DNA of 64,000 bases from Rhipidocladum racemiflorum (Eukaryota; Streptophyta; Magnoliopsida; Poales; Poaceae): positions 50,049,592-50,113,591 of the forward strand of contig CM070570.1 of NCBI GenBank assembly GCA_036346355.1. Reading direction: 5' to 3'. A model generated the notes under the pieces. The model searched no databases and was not told the DNA's origin. It worked only from the letters and a program-made list of their open reading frames with translations. Positions 1 to 11,769 of the stretch are shown here, one piece after another. Within the stretch, counting starts at the first letter, position 1, and every line of letters starts with the position of its first letter. Both the position numbers and the translations under genes were made by a program.

Positions 1-372
1 CACATGCACGCGTACGGCCCACCTGCCGCTACCGCGTGACTCATTCTCCCTCACATGCATTGTTCTCTAATCCGAACGTCCCGCATGACATCCTCGATCA
101 TTTGAACCTCGATTCATCTCAGAACCTAGTTCCGATCCTCATCATCGACCACGTTCGACCTTAAGCAACACCTGCACATGAAAAACCACAAACAATTTTC
201 CGAGCACAAGTCCACGACTTGACTCAAAATCAGTCCATGCAATCACTCACACGAGCGTATTGCAGCAAGCAAAAATAATGATCATGCTATCACAAGCATA
301 TCAAATAATTAACTGAACCAGCACATTTTGCAAATTCAATTCTAAACTAATTTTTCAGCATATGATTTCACA
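1..372 (-). mobile_element. Ty1/copia (Sirevirus-like) LTR, cut by the window edge
   Basis: This stretch matches the copia D LTR at about 10690-11769: the run of CACGTG-type motifs, the CCGAACGT..CCGCATGACATCC block, ACCACGTTCG, CACCTGCACATGAA and the end ATGATTTCACA. In minus orientation the LTR begins with TG at 372 and runs left out of the window. No CCCCCTTGATG polypurine tract follows at 373, so this is a solo LTR or the 5' LTR of a minus-strand element. It sits in an intron of the callose synthase gene. Confidence 0.7.
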
Positions 373-482
373 TGTTTCAAAGCACGCTGTGAACATCATC
401 AACTTTAAAGTTTTTCTGATGAACATTTTCTTTCACCATGAGGCTTTTTATGTCTATAGCTCATTATCGTAATGTAATACAG
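373..482 (+). other. Intron sequence of callose synthase upstream of the first visible exon
   Basis: This non-coding stretch lies between the copia LTR and the exon at 483 and ends in a plausible acceptor (AATACAG|G). I see no coding similarity. Upstream exons must lie left of the window, beyond the inserted LTR. Confidence 0.6.
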
Positions 483-3075
483 GGTTCGGTTCCATTATGG
501 TCATCCTGATATTTTTGATAGACTCTTCCATATTACGAGGGGTGGCATAAGTAAAGCCTCAAAAACCATAAACCTAAGTGAAGATATCTTTTCAGGTAAG
601 ACTGCATCTCATACGAACATCTTGCAGTCATCCCTCACCTAAAATGCCGTTACTGAATTCAATGTTCTTAGGTTTTAACTCGACAATGAGAGGAGGATAT
701 GTCACACATCATGAGTACATGCAAGTTGGTAAGGGGCGTGATGTGGGAATGAATCAAATTTCAAGCTTTGAAGCTAAGGTGGCCAATGGCAATGGTGAAC
801 AAACATTGAGTCGTGACATCTATCGGCTTGGACGCAGATTTGACTTTTATAGAATGCTATCTTTCTACTTTACTACAGTTGGGTTTTATTTCAGTAGCAT
901 GGTAAGAATATTAATTAGTTGAAGATATTTATGTGAAACTTTCTCTCCAAAGAATGCAAAAGTTACTTCTTTCTTTCTGGTGGGGTATGCAGGAGAGAAC
1001 ACTACTGAAAATTCAAATAAAACCAAAATTTAAGAAAATTATTTACAAAAAATAAAAAGGGGAGATAGGGTAAGGTGATCTAACTTTTAAACATTTATTT
1101 CTTCATGCACCAGTATGTCGAATTAGCAAGTTTTGTAAATTCTTCGATGTAAAAAAAAAATGTTAAGTGGGCACTTTCACGATTTCAGCTATTATCTATA
1201 AGCATACAGTATAATTTAGTGTGAAATGCTAAGCATTCATAACTGAGTTTAGGCTGCGTATTTTGGAATACTGACATCCATAGTTCCTTCTTTCAGGTTA
1301 CTGTACTTACGGTTTATGTATTTCTGTATGGGAGGTTATATCTAGTTATGAGTGGTCTGGAAAAGTCTATTTTGATGGATCCACGGATTCAACAAAACAT
1401 CAAGTCTCTTGAAAATGCGCTGGCTTCACAGTCTGTTTTCCAGCTTGGTTTGCTGCTTGTCCTCCCTATGGTCATGGAAGTCGGGTTAGAGAAGGGGTTC
1501 CGCACAGCGATAGGAGAGTTTGTCATCATGCAGCTTCAGTTGGCCTCTGTGTTCTTCACGTTCCAGCTTGGCACCAAAACCCACTACTATGGAAGAACAA
1601 TACTCCATGGTGGCGCTAAATACAGACCTACAGGCCGTGGATTTGTTGTGTACCACGCAAAGTTTGCTGAAAATTACCGGATGTACTCCCGTAGCCACTT
1701 TGTTAAAGGACTTGAACTGTTGATACTTCTGGTTGTGTATCTAGTCTACGGAAGTTCCTACCACAGCTCGAAAACGTACCTATTTGTTACCATCTCCATA
1801 TGGTTCATGGTTGCATCATGGCTCTTTGCACCGTTTATCTTCAATCCGTCATGTTTTGAGTGGCAGAAGACGGTTGAGGACTGGGCAGACTGGAGGAAGT
1901 GGATGGGGAACCGAGGGGGCATCGGCGTGTCTGTGGATCAAAGCTGGGAGGCATGGTGGATAAGTGAGCAGGAGTACCTCAGGAAGACTAGCATTCGTGC
2001 TCTTCTCTTGGAAATCATCCTTTCACTTCGTTTCTTGATCTACCAGTATGGTATTGTGTACCATCTGAACATAGTACACCACAGCAAAAGCATTCTGGTA
2101 CTTTCTCCACATGATCCGCTTGGTTTACTTTTTTTTTTTTTTACTTCTACAGTTGCAGTATATCCTAATGTAATACCCATTTCCTTTCAACTTCTAGGTA
2201 TACGCATTGTCATGGCTGGTTATGCTCACGGTTCTAGTAATTTTAAAGGTAAGACTGGCCTTCCATTTTGCCCAGTTACCTCCGATGCTTAAAAATCTTA
2301 CTGGTCGGATGTTGTTCTCTCTCTTCAGATGGTTTCAACAGGACGGAAGAAATTTGGGACTGACCTGCAGCTTATGTTCCGCGTCCTCAAGTGCCTTCTC
2401 TTCATTGGCTTTGTCCTTGTGATGGCGGTCCTATTTGTTGTGTGTAACCTGACAGTTCCTGATGTCTTCGCTAGTATTCTCGGGTTCATGCCTACTGGTT
2501 GGTGTATTCTTCTGGTGAGTGAAACTGAAACCTCTATTTACCTACTTGTTTGAGCTTTATGTATGCATAAAAAGACAGAATTATAGAACGAATTTAACAT
2601 TCCTACCTGCTCATGAGCGAATCATGGTACGAAAAAAACAAGATTGAGTCTGTCTGTTAACTCTCAATTAAGCAGTTGGTTGAAAAGCTCATGGATCAGC
2701 AGAAACTCTGGTAGTTTGATCATATGTGAACATTAGCAAGATATATTCTAGCAAAACTTGTGCTTTACAGGTTCCGCCCACTCAGTACGTACAATTTATA
2801 GCCGCTGATTAATTTTTATGATTTGTTGTTGACAGATTGGGCAAACATGCTCTCCATTGATTAAGAAGACTGCGCTGTGGGACTCCATCATGGAGCTGGG
2901 GAGGCAATACGAGTACATGATGGGTCTCGTCCTCTTCGTGCCCATCGGATTCTTGTCCTGGTTTCCCTTCGTCTCGGAATTCCAGACACGGTTGCTCTTC
3001 AACCAAGCCTTCAGCCGGGGCCTCCAGATCTCAAGGATCCTTGCCGGTCAGAAGGACATTGGGGAGTTCGAATGA
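483..3075 (+). CDS. GSL: Callose synthase (1,3-beta-glucan synthase, GSL/CalS family), C-terminal 539 residues, six exons
   Basis: This is the end of the plasma-membrane enzyme that makes callose from UDP-glucose. Visible exons are 483-595, 672-901, 1297-2097, 2198-2248, 2329-2514 and 2836-3075. All introns start with GT and end with AG, and the phases join without a stop. Recognisable family motifs are HYGHPDIFDRLFH, RGGISKASK, FNSTMRGG, THHEYMQVGKGRDVGMNQIS, NGEQTLSRD and YRLGRRFDFYRMLSFYFTT. These end the glucan synthase domain. About eight to ten hydrophobic segments follow (for example VFQLGLLLVLPMVMEVG, LELLILLVVYLVYG and YMMGLVLFVPIGFLSWF), which matches the C-terminal membrane cluster of the family. 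The last residues are GQKDIGEFE and the stop is TGA at 3073-3075. No frameshift or lost splice site is visible, so this end looks functional. The N-terminal part of the roughly 1,800-1,900-residue protein lies left of the window. Many introns place it with the intron-rich callose synthases; the exact paralogue is not assigned. Confidence 0.95.
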
Positions 3076-3830
3076 TCGGTTTCATTCGCCCTGTTGTGCA
3101 CTCGGTTGGACAGCAAAGCAAGACACGTGTTCCATATATATACATGTGCATGAATTTGTTTGTCATGGTCGATTTGGGGCATCTGTTACGTGATGACATT
3201 TACTAGTTTCTGGACTTCTGTTACTTGATGACATTTACTAGTTTCTGGACTTGGAGGTAGCCGCTACGTCAGTATATATTTGTTACTTGATGTGATTCAG
3301 CTTTGTTGAATAATATGACATAGTAAGAAATTAATATTTTGAAGTCGCTCCTGGAAACAGTCCTTTCTTTCTTTCTTTTTTTTTAGACACTCCTGGAAAC
3401 AGATCGGGGTTCCCCTGCCAGGTATATTTTTCCATTTTGTGTGTGTACCATTTGGCCACCTGGTAGTATTAGTTCTTGAATGTGTTCGTGAAGCGTGTGT
3501 TTCGCTGTATAAGATTTAGGTATTTGCTACTAGACTTTTTATCATCCCTGAGAGTTACTCCAATTTATATTGGGATAGTACTAAGTGGTATCAAAAGTTA
3601 CTACCTCCGCCCCTTAAATTTCTAGTACCTCTTTGTATTACCTTAATGTAAATTTTGGTACCTTCTATGGATAGTAAAAAGTCTGATAATACATTCTTCA
3701 GAAGTAAAAAGTCTGAGAATACATATGGTACTTTTGGAAAGCTAGGAATGATCTTATGTTCAACAAAAAAAAAAAAGTAGAACCATCACTCATTTCAACA
3801 CCGTGGATGACAACTACAACAATCACAATA
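3076..3830 (+). other. Callose synthase 3' UTR and downstream intergenic DNA
   Basis: AT-rich sequence follows the stop. A repeated phrase (GTTACTTGATG with ACATTTACTAGTTTCTGGACTT) occurs near 3195-3255. An AATAAT motif near 3310 could act as a weak poly(A) signal. A CT tract lies at about 3361-3385. No coding region is supported. Confidence 0.5.
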
Positions 3831-4066
3831 TGTCACGACACGAAACCGTCCAGGAATTCGGTTTCGGACAGCGATTGAATATCACTTGCTTACATCAACA
3901 AAAGACAGCAGAAGAATGTCAGATATGTAATTATGGCCAATTTAAATGAGATTAAAAGAACATTGTAGACCACTGGCATAAAATTTGAATTACGAATCAT
4001 CAATTGAAAACAAACTCACAGGATAGGCCTAAGTGCGGCCGTGGCCCTATACGCCACCACTGCCGT
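3831..4066 (-). repeat. Left piece of an old, degenerate gypsy-type LTR
   Basis: It starts TGTCACGACACGAAA, which resembles a minus-orientation gypsy LTR terminus. It is split from the piece at 8568-9700 by solo LTR S1. No matching far end was found, so the boundaries are uncertain. Confidence 0.4.
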
Positions 4067-7000
4067 TGTCGGGACCCGAATTTGTAAATCCGGACCCTCT
4101 GTGTATTCAGCACTAGTCCAGGATCACGCTAGTGCACACAGTCTCAATATAGATAAATATCACAATCATACACAGCGGAATAATAAAAATAACCCAATTA
4201 TAAAATATAAACTAATGTACGACCTTAAAGTCAACCTTACATTTGCGAAGCTTTGACGGCTTCAACTTCAAATAAGCAGCAGCGGAACGAAGAACATCGG
4301 TGAATCCCATTAATACGCCACAGGCAACTGACGGGGTTCAACTCCTAGATAATCGCCTTCTCACGGAACTTCTTCTTCTTCGACAATGTAGACTTCTGCT
4401 CATTGGTGATTGTTTGTTTGCAAGGGGTGAGTACATAAAGCACTCAGTAAGTCGTGCACAGAATGCAAGTCTAATAACTATATGCATGGCTTACTCCAAA
4501 TGACAGGCTGAAGGGGTTATTTTGCAATAAACAACATTCACAAATATTCATAATATATTGTAAAGCGGTAAAACAGATAACAATAGTAATAATTTCACAG
4601 TTGTTTCATAAGTAAAACATTCCACATCCTTAACTAGTTATCACTTTTCCATAGGCAATTGCCTCCAAACCCAAGATCAATTTTATGAAAAGCTAACCCT
4701 TGACTGTAATCCCCAAGCATTGTCCAGTACCGCGGACACGGCTATTCGAATAGATTTTACACTCTGCAGAGGTTATACACTTTACCCACAAGATACAATC
4801 AACTCACCACGTCAGCCGTGAATCGCCATACAAGAGTATGCGAATGAGTGATCATAACAAAGCCTTTCGGAAACTTCTAACTACATAAGTGAACCTCTCC
4901 GGTTTTTGCCATACACTATCCCTTCCCTTAACAAAGGCGAAGTATGGGACCGACATACCGTTGGATGGGTACCATGCCGCAGCCCTGGTACGCTCCCCCT
5001 TCAAGCTACACAAAGGATATAGTTGACACCCCGAGGTATCACATGCAAGTTATTAGTAACTTACACAACTAGGTCCGTCCCATTACAGATATGTGGTTGT
5101 ATGTTTGACTCAGTTCAAAGGCTTGCAAGGTTAAGTCCTTAGAGTGACTAGGGCAAGACTTACATCAATACTCTCAAAGAAATCCATCTCACCAACACTC
5201 ATACATATATCATGTTTCAAACAATCCCAACCGCCAAGCTGGCCCACCATAATTCTTGCCACTTGCCCCAGTCTAAATCATTTTATCACCCCAGTTGATT
5301 ATTGCGCAACACAATTCCAACAACAACTCATCATCCTTGAAGAAGCACGAAGGCCTCCGCATATCAACATCATCGTGTCGGCAACACATCACACTATTTC
5401 AAAATACATTGCATATTCCATTAATCAATATTGACATTTGTAATTCCAAAATGATGGCACTGACTCGTAGCATGTCTAAGCAAACTAATACGTTCTATCT
5501 AACCCATGTTGGCAATTTATTAGCTACCAACTATTAATCAACAATCCTAGGGTGACAAATGAATCATGGCATACAATCATTATAGGTAAGGTGGTGATAA
5601 CAAGTAGGTTGATTATCTAATCCCAAATTAATTGAAATTAGTTTAACTCAAACTAGCATGCAATAATTTGAAACAACATAATTTTCGAAAATGGGATCAA
5701 CATGGTCAAAGCACAACTTGCCTGGCCCTTGCAACATTTACTGTTCTTTACTCTTTATCCTTGATTCTTGATCCTCGACCTTCGATCTTCACTTCCTTGA
5801 TCTTCAGCCCATAGAACGATTTCCGGACGACGCGTCTAACAATTAAAGAAGAAGCAAATACAAACCAATTCAAAAGACAAGTAAAACTTCAAATTAAGAA
5901 CAAACAACATTGGGCACAACGGCTTGGAAGAATTTAGGAACTTGAATGGATTAGATCGAAGAGTTGACAAAAGAGAAGCGGCTTCGGAAAGCAGAAGAGG
6001 AAAGATTAATAACTGGGGAAGAAAGAATAATATTCCGAAGAATATTTCTTCCGAAGTTATTATCTTGATTGGACAGATAATGACATATGGGCTCTCGATA
6101 TATAGACCGGGCCCATAAAGATATGTTAGTTCGCAATGAACTAAACTGAGGTGCAAGGTTGACTTTTGTTGACTGAATGAAACACGGTCAAACAAAAAGA
6201 GACGGATTAGATTAAATCGGCACAAGGGTATGACACATGGCCAATGGTCTATCGACCAAGTCCACGAACGAAGTCTAGGGTAATGGTAGATTAGGTTTTC
6301 AGGGATAAGACAAGACAAGTTTCTTACCACGATTGAAACAACGGGAAAGATTGCAAAGATAACAACGCGGCTCACGATGAACTTAGTTCATCGAACCGGT
6401 CTTAGGTTAGGGTTTTGATTCGGCTTTGAATATGACATGACGATGAGGCTAGGCTCACGTCATGATGATAGAGAAGATGATGACATCGCACTAGGGCTCT
6501 TGCATGAATGCACGCATGCGATGACAACGAAGCGATGAGAGCCAAGCGTTAACGATGAAGCGCTAACGGCGGAACGTTAACGGCAGAGCATTAACGGGGA
6601 AACATTAACGGTGGAATGTTAACGGCGGAACATTAACGACAGAACGTTAACGGTGGAGCGTTAACAGTGGAGCGTTAACGGTGAAACGTTAACGGCAGAA
6701 TGTTAACAGTGGAACGTTAACGGTGAAACGTTAACGACGGAGCGTTAACGACGAAACGTTAACGGCGGAGGTCAAACAATGATAGGATACTCATGAAACT
6801 AGGTAGCGACCGTTGGTGCAATGACATGGCCGCGATAAAACGCTACCAAGGATGGCTAACCGATACGCGAACCGGTGGCAACGGCTAGGTCAAAGACGAC
6901 GGTTTTAGGCCGGAATCGGGCTCCGACGGCAAACGGAGACCAAAAGAATTCTAAGGATAATCCAAAATAGTACATGATGATCCACCGGACGCGACAACAC

Positions 7001-8562
7001 GACCGGAGCGAACTAAAATAGCCGGCGTCAAAAGGCGGCGCGCGGCGACGGCTAAACGGTGGCCTAAATATATAAAAACAATTTCGGAGGACGGGATGGC
7101 AAAAGGGGAATGTCTACCATGTAGAACGCGGTGAGACGAACTCAACGGTATAGGAGGATTTTGCGGCGCCCCTCCGGATTGATCACAAACTGCCCATTAA
7201 CGGGTTTTAGATCTAAACTTTGGACGGCCATAACTTCTAGAATAATGAGCGGAACTTAGCGAAATTTGACCGAGAGCTATATGGGAACAAGAGACACACC
7301 GTGACGCAGGTGGCTCAAAGAATTACCTTCTGGAACAACGGGGAACGCGCGAGGATGATTGTCGTTGTCTGATCGCAGTCGGATCGGAGAAAATATTTTT
7401 TTGCGCCCAATCCAGAGAGCAAAACTGTGAGTAAAGATGTGCATCATGTAGAGGACATCCCCAGGAGTCTACACAAAAAATTTCAGCACCTAACTCGAAA
7501 AATTGAGGGAGTTATGGCCTCGGCAAGATTTGAGATTGAAATGGCCAGAACTTTTGATTCCGTGGGCCAAATTCGATGAAATTTGGAGGGTTAGCAGATG
7601 GTACCTAGGAGCACACCATGGCAAAGACGGATCTCAAAAAGAGTTGATGAGCTGCCCGAGACGCGGCTCCAAAGTTCGGCCGTCGTCGGGCGACATCCGA
7701 ACTTCTCGGCGGCGGCTCGGAGGTTTTGGAGGATTAATCTGAGGTTGAGGACGTGGGGGAGGGTCTAGGTACATCCACAAGGGTTAGAGGAGGCGGCTAG
7801 GTCAAGAAAAATCAAGTTTGGAGGAGTTTGGGTCGGTTTGGGCATTTAAACGAGCACTTGGCGTGTAGCAGCCGGACTCAGGCGACGTGGCGCACTGAGG
7901 GGCGTTCGATCGTGATCGGAGGGGCGAGGGCGAGCGGGCGACGTGGCCGGCTCGGCCGCGTGGAGGCCTAGCCCAAGTGGTTGGCCCATCTTGTATGAAG
8001 GAGGCTGGGCAGTAGGGCGGTGGGCCTCGCGTGTGGGCGGTGCTGGAGTGGGCTGGGGCGGCGGGATGGGCCGGCGGAGGAGAGGAGGGAGAGATTGGGC
8101 CCACGGGCGAAAATCCGAATTTCCAACATTTTTCTAATTAAAATAAATCCAAAAATCCAATTAAATCATTTGAGGTAATAAAAATACTAGAAAAATTCTA
8201 GAAAATATTTTGAGACATTTTGAAATCAAATAAAATATTTGCAGAAAAACTTTATATAAAATTTTCCAAATAATTAATTAATTTCAATAAGAGGGCTTAA
8301 TACAAATCGATTCCGAATAAATCCAATAAATAGCAAACAAGCTCCGAAAAATCTCAAAAATTGCAGAAAAATTTCTTGGGGGCACAAGGAACCCAAATAA
8401 AATTAAATTTATTTGATTTGAGGTTTATAATAATCAAATTAAATTGTTTTAGCTTTTAGAAAATTGAAACCAAGCTTTGTAAACGCGAGAAAAACAACGG
8501 AAATTTTTGGAAGGATGAATTAAACCAAAATTTTTTGAAAACCTAAATTTTGGGATGTTACA
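4067..8562 (-). mobile_element. Solo LTR S1 (Ty3/gypsy, Tekay/Del-like), 4,496 bp
   Basis: It is bounded by TGTCGGGACCCGAA at the left and GGGATGTTACA at the right, the inverted termini of an LTR read on the minus strand. It is flanked by the 5-bp target duplication gccgt (4062-4066 and 8563-8567). No primer site, polypurine tract or coding sequence lies within, so this is a solo LTR left by LTR-LTR recombination. It shares the core of the other gypsy LTRs here: palindrome CTATTCGAATAG at 4742-4753, CTCTGCAGAG at 4762-4771 and GCAAGTTGTGCTTTGACC at about 5704-5721. It is about 1 kb longer than the A/B family and diverged outside these blocks. The 179-codon open frame on the minus strand at 5836-6375 has no recognisable domain and I do not call it a gene. 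Confidence 0.93.
6547..6770 (-). repeat. 14-bp tandem repeat, 16 copies, each built around GTTAAC
   Basis: There are sixteen consecutive 14-bp units with consensus CGTTAACGGYGGAA. The GTTAAC palindrome is kept in most units, with ATTAAC or CTAAC in a few. The array lies inside solo LTR S1 and is absent from the other gypsy LTRs in the window. Confidence 0.95.
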
Positions 8563-8567
8563 GCCGT

Positions 8568-9700
8568 AGACAAGGGTATCCAAGTGACGGTTTTCTCTCT
8601 CAATCTCTGAATAAATGTCTACAAGCAACGTTGATTACACGTATGTACTCGCAAGACTTTAGTGTATGGAAATAAATATATATGCATGGTTAGTCCAAAG
8701 GGATTAAGCTTCTACACTAAGTTTATTTTTAGTATAAAGCATATTTTATTTGCAATAGAGTAATACATAAAACAGTTTCGGAAGAGCACTTTAGTAAAAA
8801 AGTAATTAACATTATATAAAGAATTTGTACAACAATGCATAACCAATCCAATGAGTTTATTGCATCCAACTCATCACCATACCATTGATCCAATTTTTCA
8901 TACCAACGATCCAACTTGTCGTACCAATATTTTTTTTAAAAAGTGTTTGCAAAAACTAAAACCAAAAAACTATACTTGACATTATGTCCCAAACTGCTCT
9001 TGAACGTGAGTACGGCTAATCGATTAGATTTAATCTCTGCAGTGAGTGTACACTTTATCCATACGACATATTCTAGCAATCATGTTAACCATGCCACGCA
9101 ATACACAAGTACCCATTTTGCTAGACTACGATGAAACTTTTCAACTAGCTAGAGCTCAACCTTGCATTAACCCGATGTATGTCCACCCTTGCTATGGCGG
9201 CAGAAGTCATTAGCCGTACATTTTAGTACTCACGGTGGTTCCACATCCCATCGCCCTCGTTCTCCCCATAGCAAAGCATACCCATTGTATTAGAATGCTT
9301 TGGTCCCAATGCCTCGGTGAAGGGAGAACCTAGAACGACACCAGTATATCGGTTCGTCCATACTACTTCGGCCTACCAACATGCAAGGTTAAACTCCAAC
9401 TAATTTACTAAGTTAAGGCTATCCCATAACTAGCACATGTGGTTGCACAATTTGACTCAGTTGATAGCATCAAGTTCGGTCTTTAGGTTGACTCAGGCGA
9501 GAATCTCCTCCTATCTACGTGCAAGTACAACCCTCACACGGCACAAGTCCATCTCTTGTACTGTACAAGTACGTCCCTCGTATGGTACAAGTCAATCTAC
9601 ATGTGTTTCGTTGCAAAGCAATAACAACAAGGAACAAAAAATAGGTCAAATATTACCAAATTTGAAATGCAATTACAAAAAAAGGTTGCTCTAGATTTTA
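8568..9700 (-). repeat. Right piece of the old gypsy LTR remnant
   Basis: It keeps the order of conserved LTR blocks in degenerate form: ATATATGCATGGTTAGTCCAAA, a palindrome CTAATCGATTAG at 9016-9027 followed by TCTCTGCAG and ACACTTTATCC, and TGTGGTTGCACAATTTGACTC at 9437. It continues the fragment at 3831-4066. AT-rich sequence with no recognised feature follows to 9850. Confidence 0.55.
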
Positions 9701-9850
9701 TGAATATTTGGTTTTCCGATTCTTGAACGTTATTTGTTATGGTTATGAGAAAAATTCCATATTTTAGTTAGGTACAATGAATACTGTTCTGTTATGAGGT
9801 TTTATGTGCAAGCCTTAGTTGTTTAGTGTGAAATTGTTGATTTGAACGTG

Positions 9851-9890
<40 letters not shown>
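9851..9890. repeat. (TA)n microsatellite
   Basis: A nearly uninterrupted TA run lies immediately next to the copia D LTR. It is the insertion target and gives an ambiguous target duplication (atata). Confidence 0.9.
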
Positions 9891-9894
<4 letters not shown>

Positions 9895-11769
9895 GGATCG
9901 AGATATATGAAAATAGCAATCAGAGGGGGGTGAATGATTGTACGGAAGCTAAAACCAAATTTTCAATCTACTGGAAGAACACCCCAACTCGGATTCAAAA
10001 GATTGCCTCGTAATCAACAAAAATAGATTGACATACACTAGGTAAAATGCGAAGTCCCAGAGATCCAACCGTCGGATTGATCTGAAATTTGGACACAAGA
10101 AACTAGATTCAAAAACGAATTGAACCCAAAAAGAATCAGCTCGATCGGACTTGCGGATCAAAAGTTATGAACCTCGCAAGCTTGCTGTAACAGAAGATGA
10201 TGAGAATTGATCTAACGTAAACTTGAAGGTTTAATAGAAACGACAAAAGATCAAGCTACAGAACTTTGAAGAACTCTAAATCAAAGCCCTAGAGAGGTTT
10301 TGGATGGATCAAATCACGAAGGAACTCAAGGAAACAAAGTAGACGAAAAATCCATCTACTAAACCTAAAAACCAGAGAGAAAACGAAACCCAAAAACTTG
10401 GATGAAGCGAGGACCTGCGTAGATGCTATGTACGAGATTCTTGTAGCATGCAAAGGATCTGAAGAATTTGATCTTTATTTCTCTATTGTCTAAAGTACTC
10501 CAAACACAAGAGTACAGACCATAAAAAAAACTTGTTCTGGCGCCTCTCTATGCGCCCAGCTCAAGTTCCAGTACAAAATAGAGGAACACCTCCCCCTATT
10601 TAAAGGAGCAAACCTAACAGAGTACGGAGGCATGCCCACTTGGCCCAACCTGGCCCAATACATGCAAGCTACCCTAAACGATTACAACTTTTGCATGCGT
10701 ATGGCAACCTACCATACTCACGTGACTAACACTCTGCACGCGCATGGCCACCTGCCATACTCACGTGTCTAACCCTTTGCACGCGTATGACCACCTGCCA
10801 TACTCACGTGACTAACCATTCTTTATTTGCACCATTCTCTAGCCCGAACGTTCCGCATGACATCCTTGACCACCAAGACCTCGGTTCCTCCATAACCTAG
10901 TCCCGAACCTCAGCTTCTCCATGAACCTAGTTCCGGTCCTGACATCGACCACGTTCGCCCTCGAGTAACACCTGCACATGAACAAACCACAAAAACGATC
11001 CGAGCACAAGTCCGAGACTTGACTCAACTTAGTCCATGCAACTACTCACACGAGTATTGCATAAAATCAAATTCAAAACATGCATCATGAAATTCACACA
11101 AACTTCATAATCTCAAATTCAAACCAAAATTCAATTCCAAATTTGCTCAAAACCCTAACTAAGCAAAAAGACATTCATCACGGACCAAAATCCAGTCCAG
11201 CGCACACATGTCTCAAAACCCTAGAAGAATCAATTCACGGCGGACCAAAAAATTTGGTCCGGCGTACATGGCGAAAACAAGCATAAAAAAATCCCGTTTG
11301 CGACGGACCAAAAAATTTGGTCTGTCGTACATGGAAAAAACGAGGTCGCCAAAAACACGTTTATGACAGACCAAAAATTTGATGCATCGCATATGGGAAA
11401 AAGCAGTCGCCAAAAACACGTTTATGACAGACCAAAAAATTTGGTCTGTCGTACATGGGAAAAACGAGGTCGCCAAAAACACGTTTATGACAGAGCAAAA
11501 AATTTGGTATGTCGTACATGGGAAAAACGAGGTCGCCAAAAACACGTTTATGACAGACCAAAAAATTTGGTCTGTCCTACATAGGAAAAACAAGGTCGCC
11601 AAAAACACGTTTCTGACAGACCAAAAAATTTGGTTTGTCATACACATGAAATTTACTGTTTCTTGGAAATTTGGTCCGGCGCAAAAGATAAACACATGAG
11701 CATGCACAAAACACATTTATACAAGTTTAAAATCATCATCAAGCCAATTTTTCAACACATGATTTCACA
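9891..11769 (-). mobile_element. 3' LTR of copia element D (Sirevirus-like), 1,879 bp
   Basis: In plus orientation it begins TGTAGGATCGAG and ends ATTTCACA. Just outside the right end is the polypurine tract of a minus-strand element, written as ATCGCCCCCTTGATG. The GCAATCAGAGGGGGGTGAATGATT block near the left end is typical of this LTR type and recurs in copia E. A possible minus-strand TATA box (TTTAAATAG, 10596-10604) precedes the R/U5 part. The right third carries the 63-bp repeat array. Confidence 0.85.
11176..11680. repeat. About eight 63-bp tandem units, each with an inverted repeat
   Basis: Units start at 11302, 11365, 11426, 11489, 11552 and 11615, with two degenerate units before them. 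Each contains GACAGACCAAA, about three As, then TTTGGTCTGTC, which can form a hairpin with an 11-bp stem, followed by GGTCGCCAAAAACACG. The open frames seen here on both strands are by-products of the repeats. Confidence 0.93.

Noticed and set aside
3590..3760. Possible MITE near ACTACCTCCGCCCC
   Set aside because: One end resembles a Stowaway-type start, but no matching inverted end or TA duplication was found.
5836..6375. 179-codon minus-strand open frame in S1
   Set aside because: No domain, no conservation in the other LTRs, and hydrophobic low-complexity composition; it overlaps the putative LTR exon region only by chance.
6547..6770. Short regular repeats as a CRISPR or telomere-like array
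   Set aside because: The 14-bp contiguous units have no spacers and do not match the plant telomere repeat TTTAGGG.
11302..11645. Regular repeats with palindromes, resembling a CRISPR array
   Set aside because: The whole 63-bp unit is repeated, with no unique spacers, and the context is a plant retrotransposon LTR.
11213..11716. 167-codon frame with repeated segments
   Set aside because: It is produced by the 63-bp tandem repeats being a multiple of three; open frames appear on both strands.
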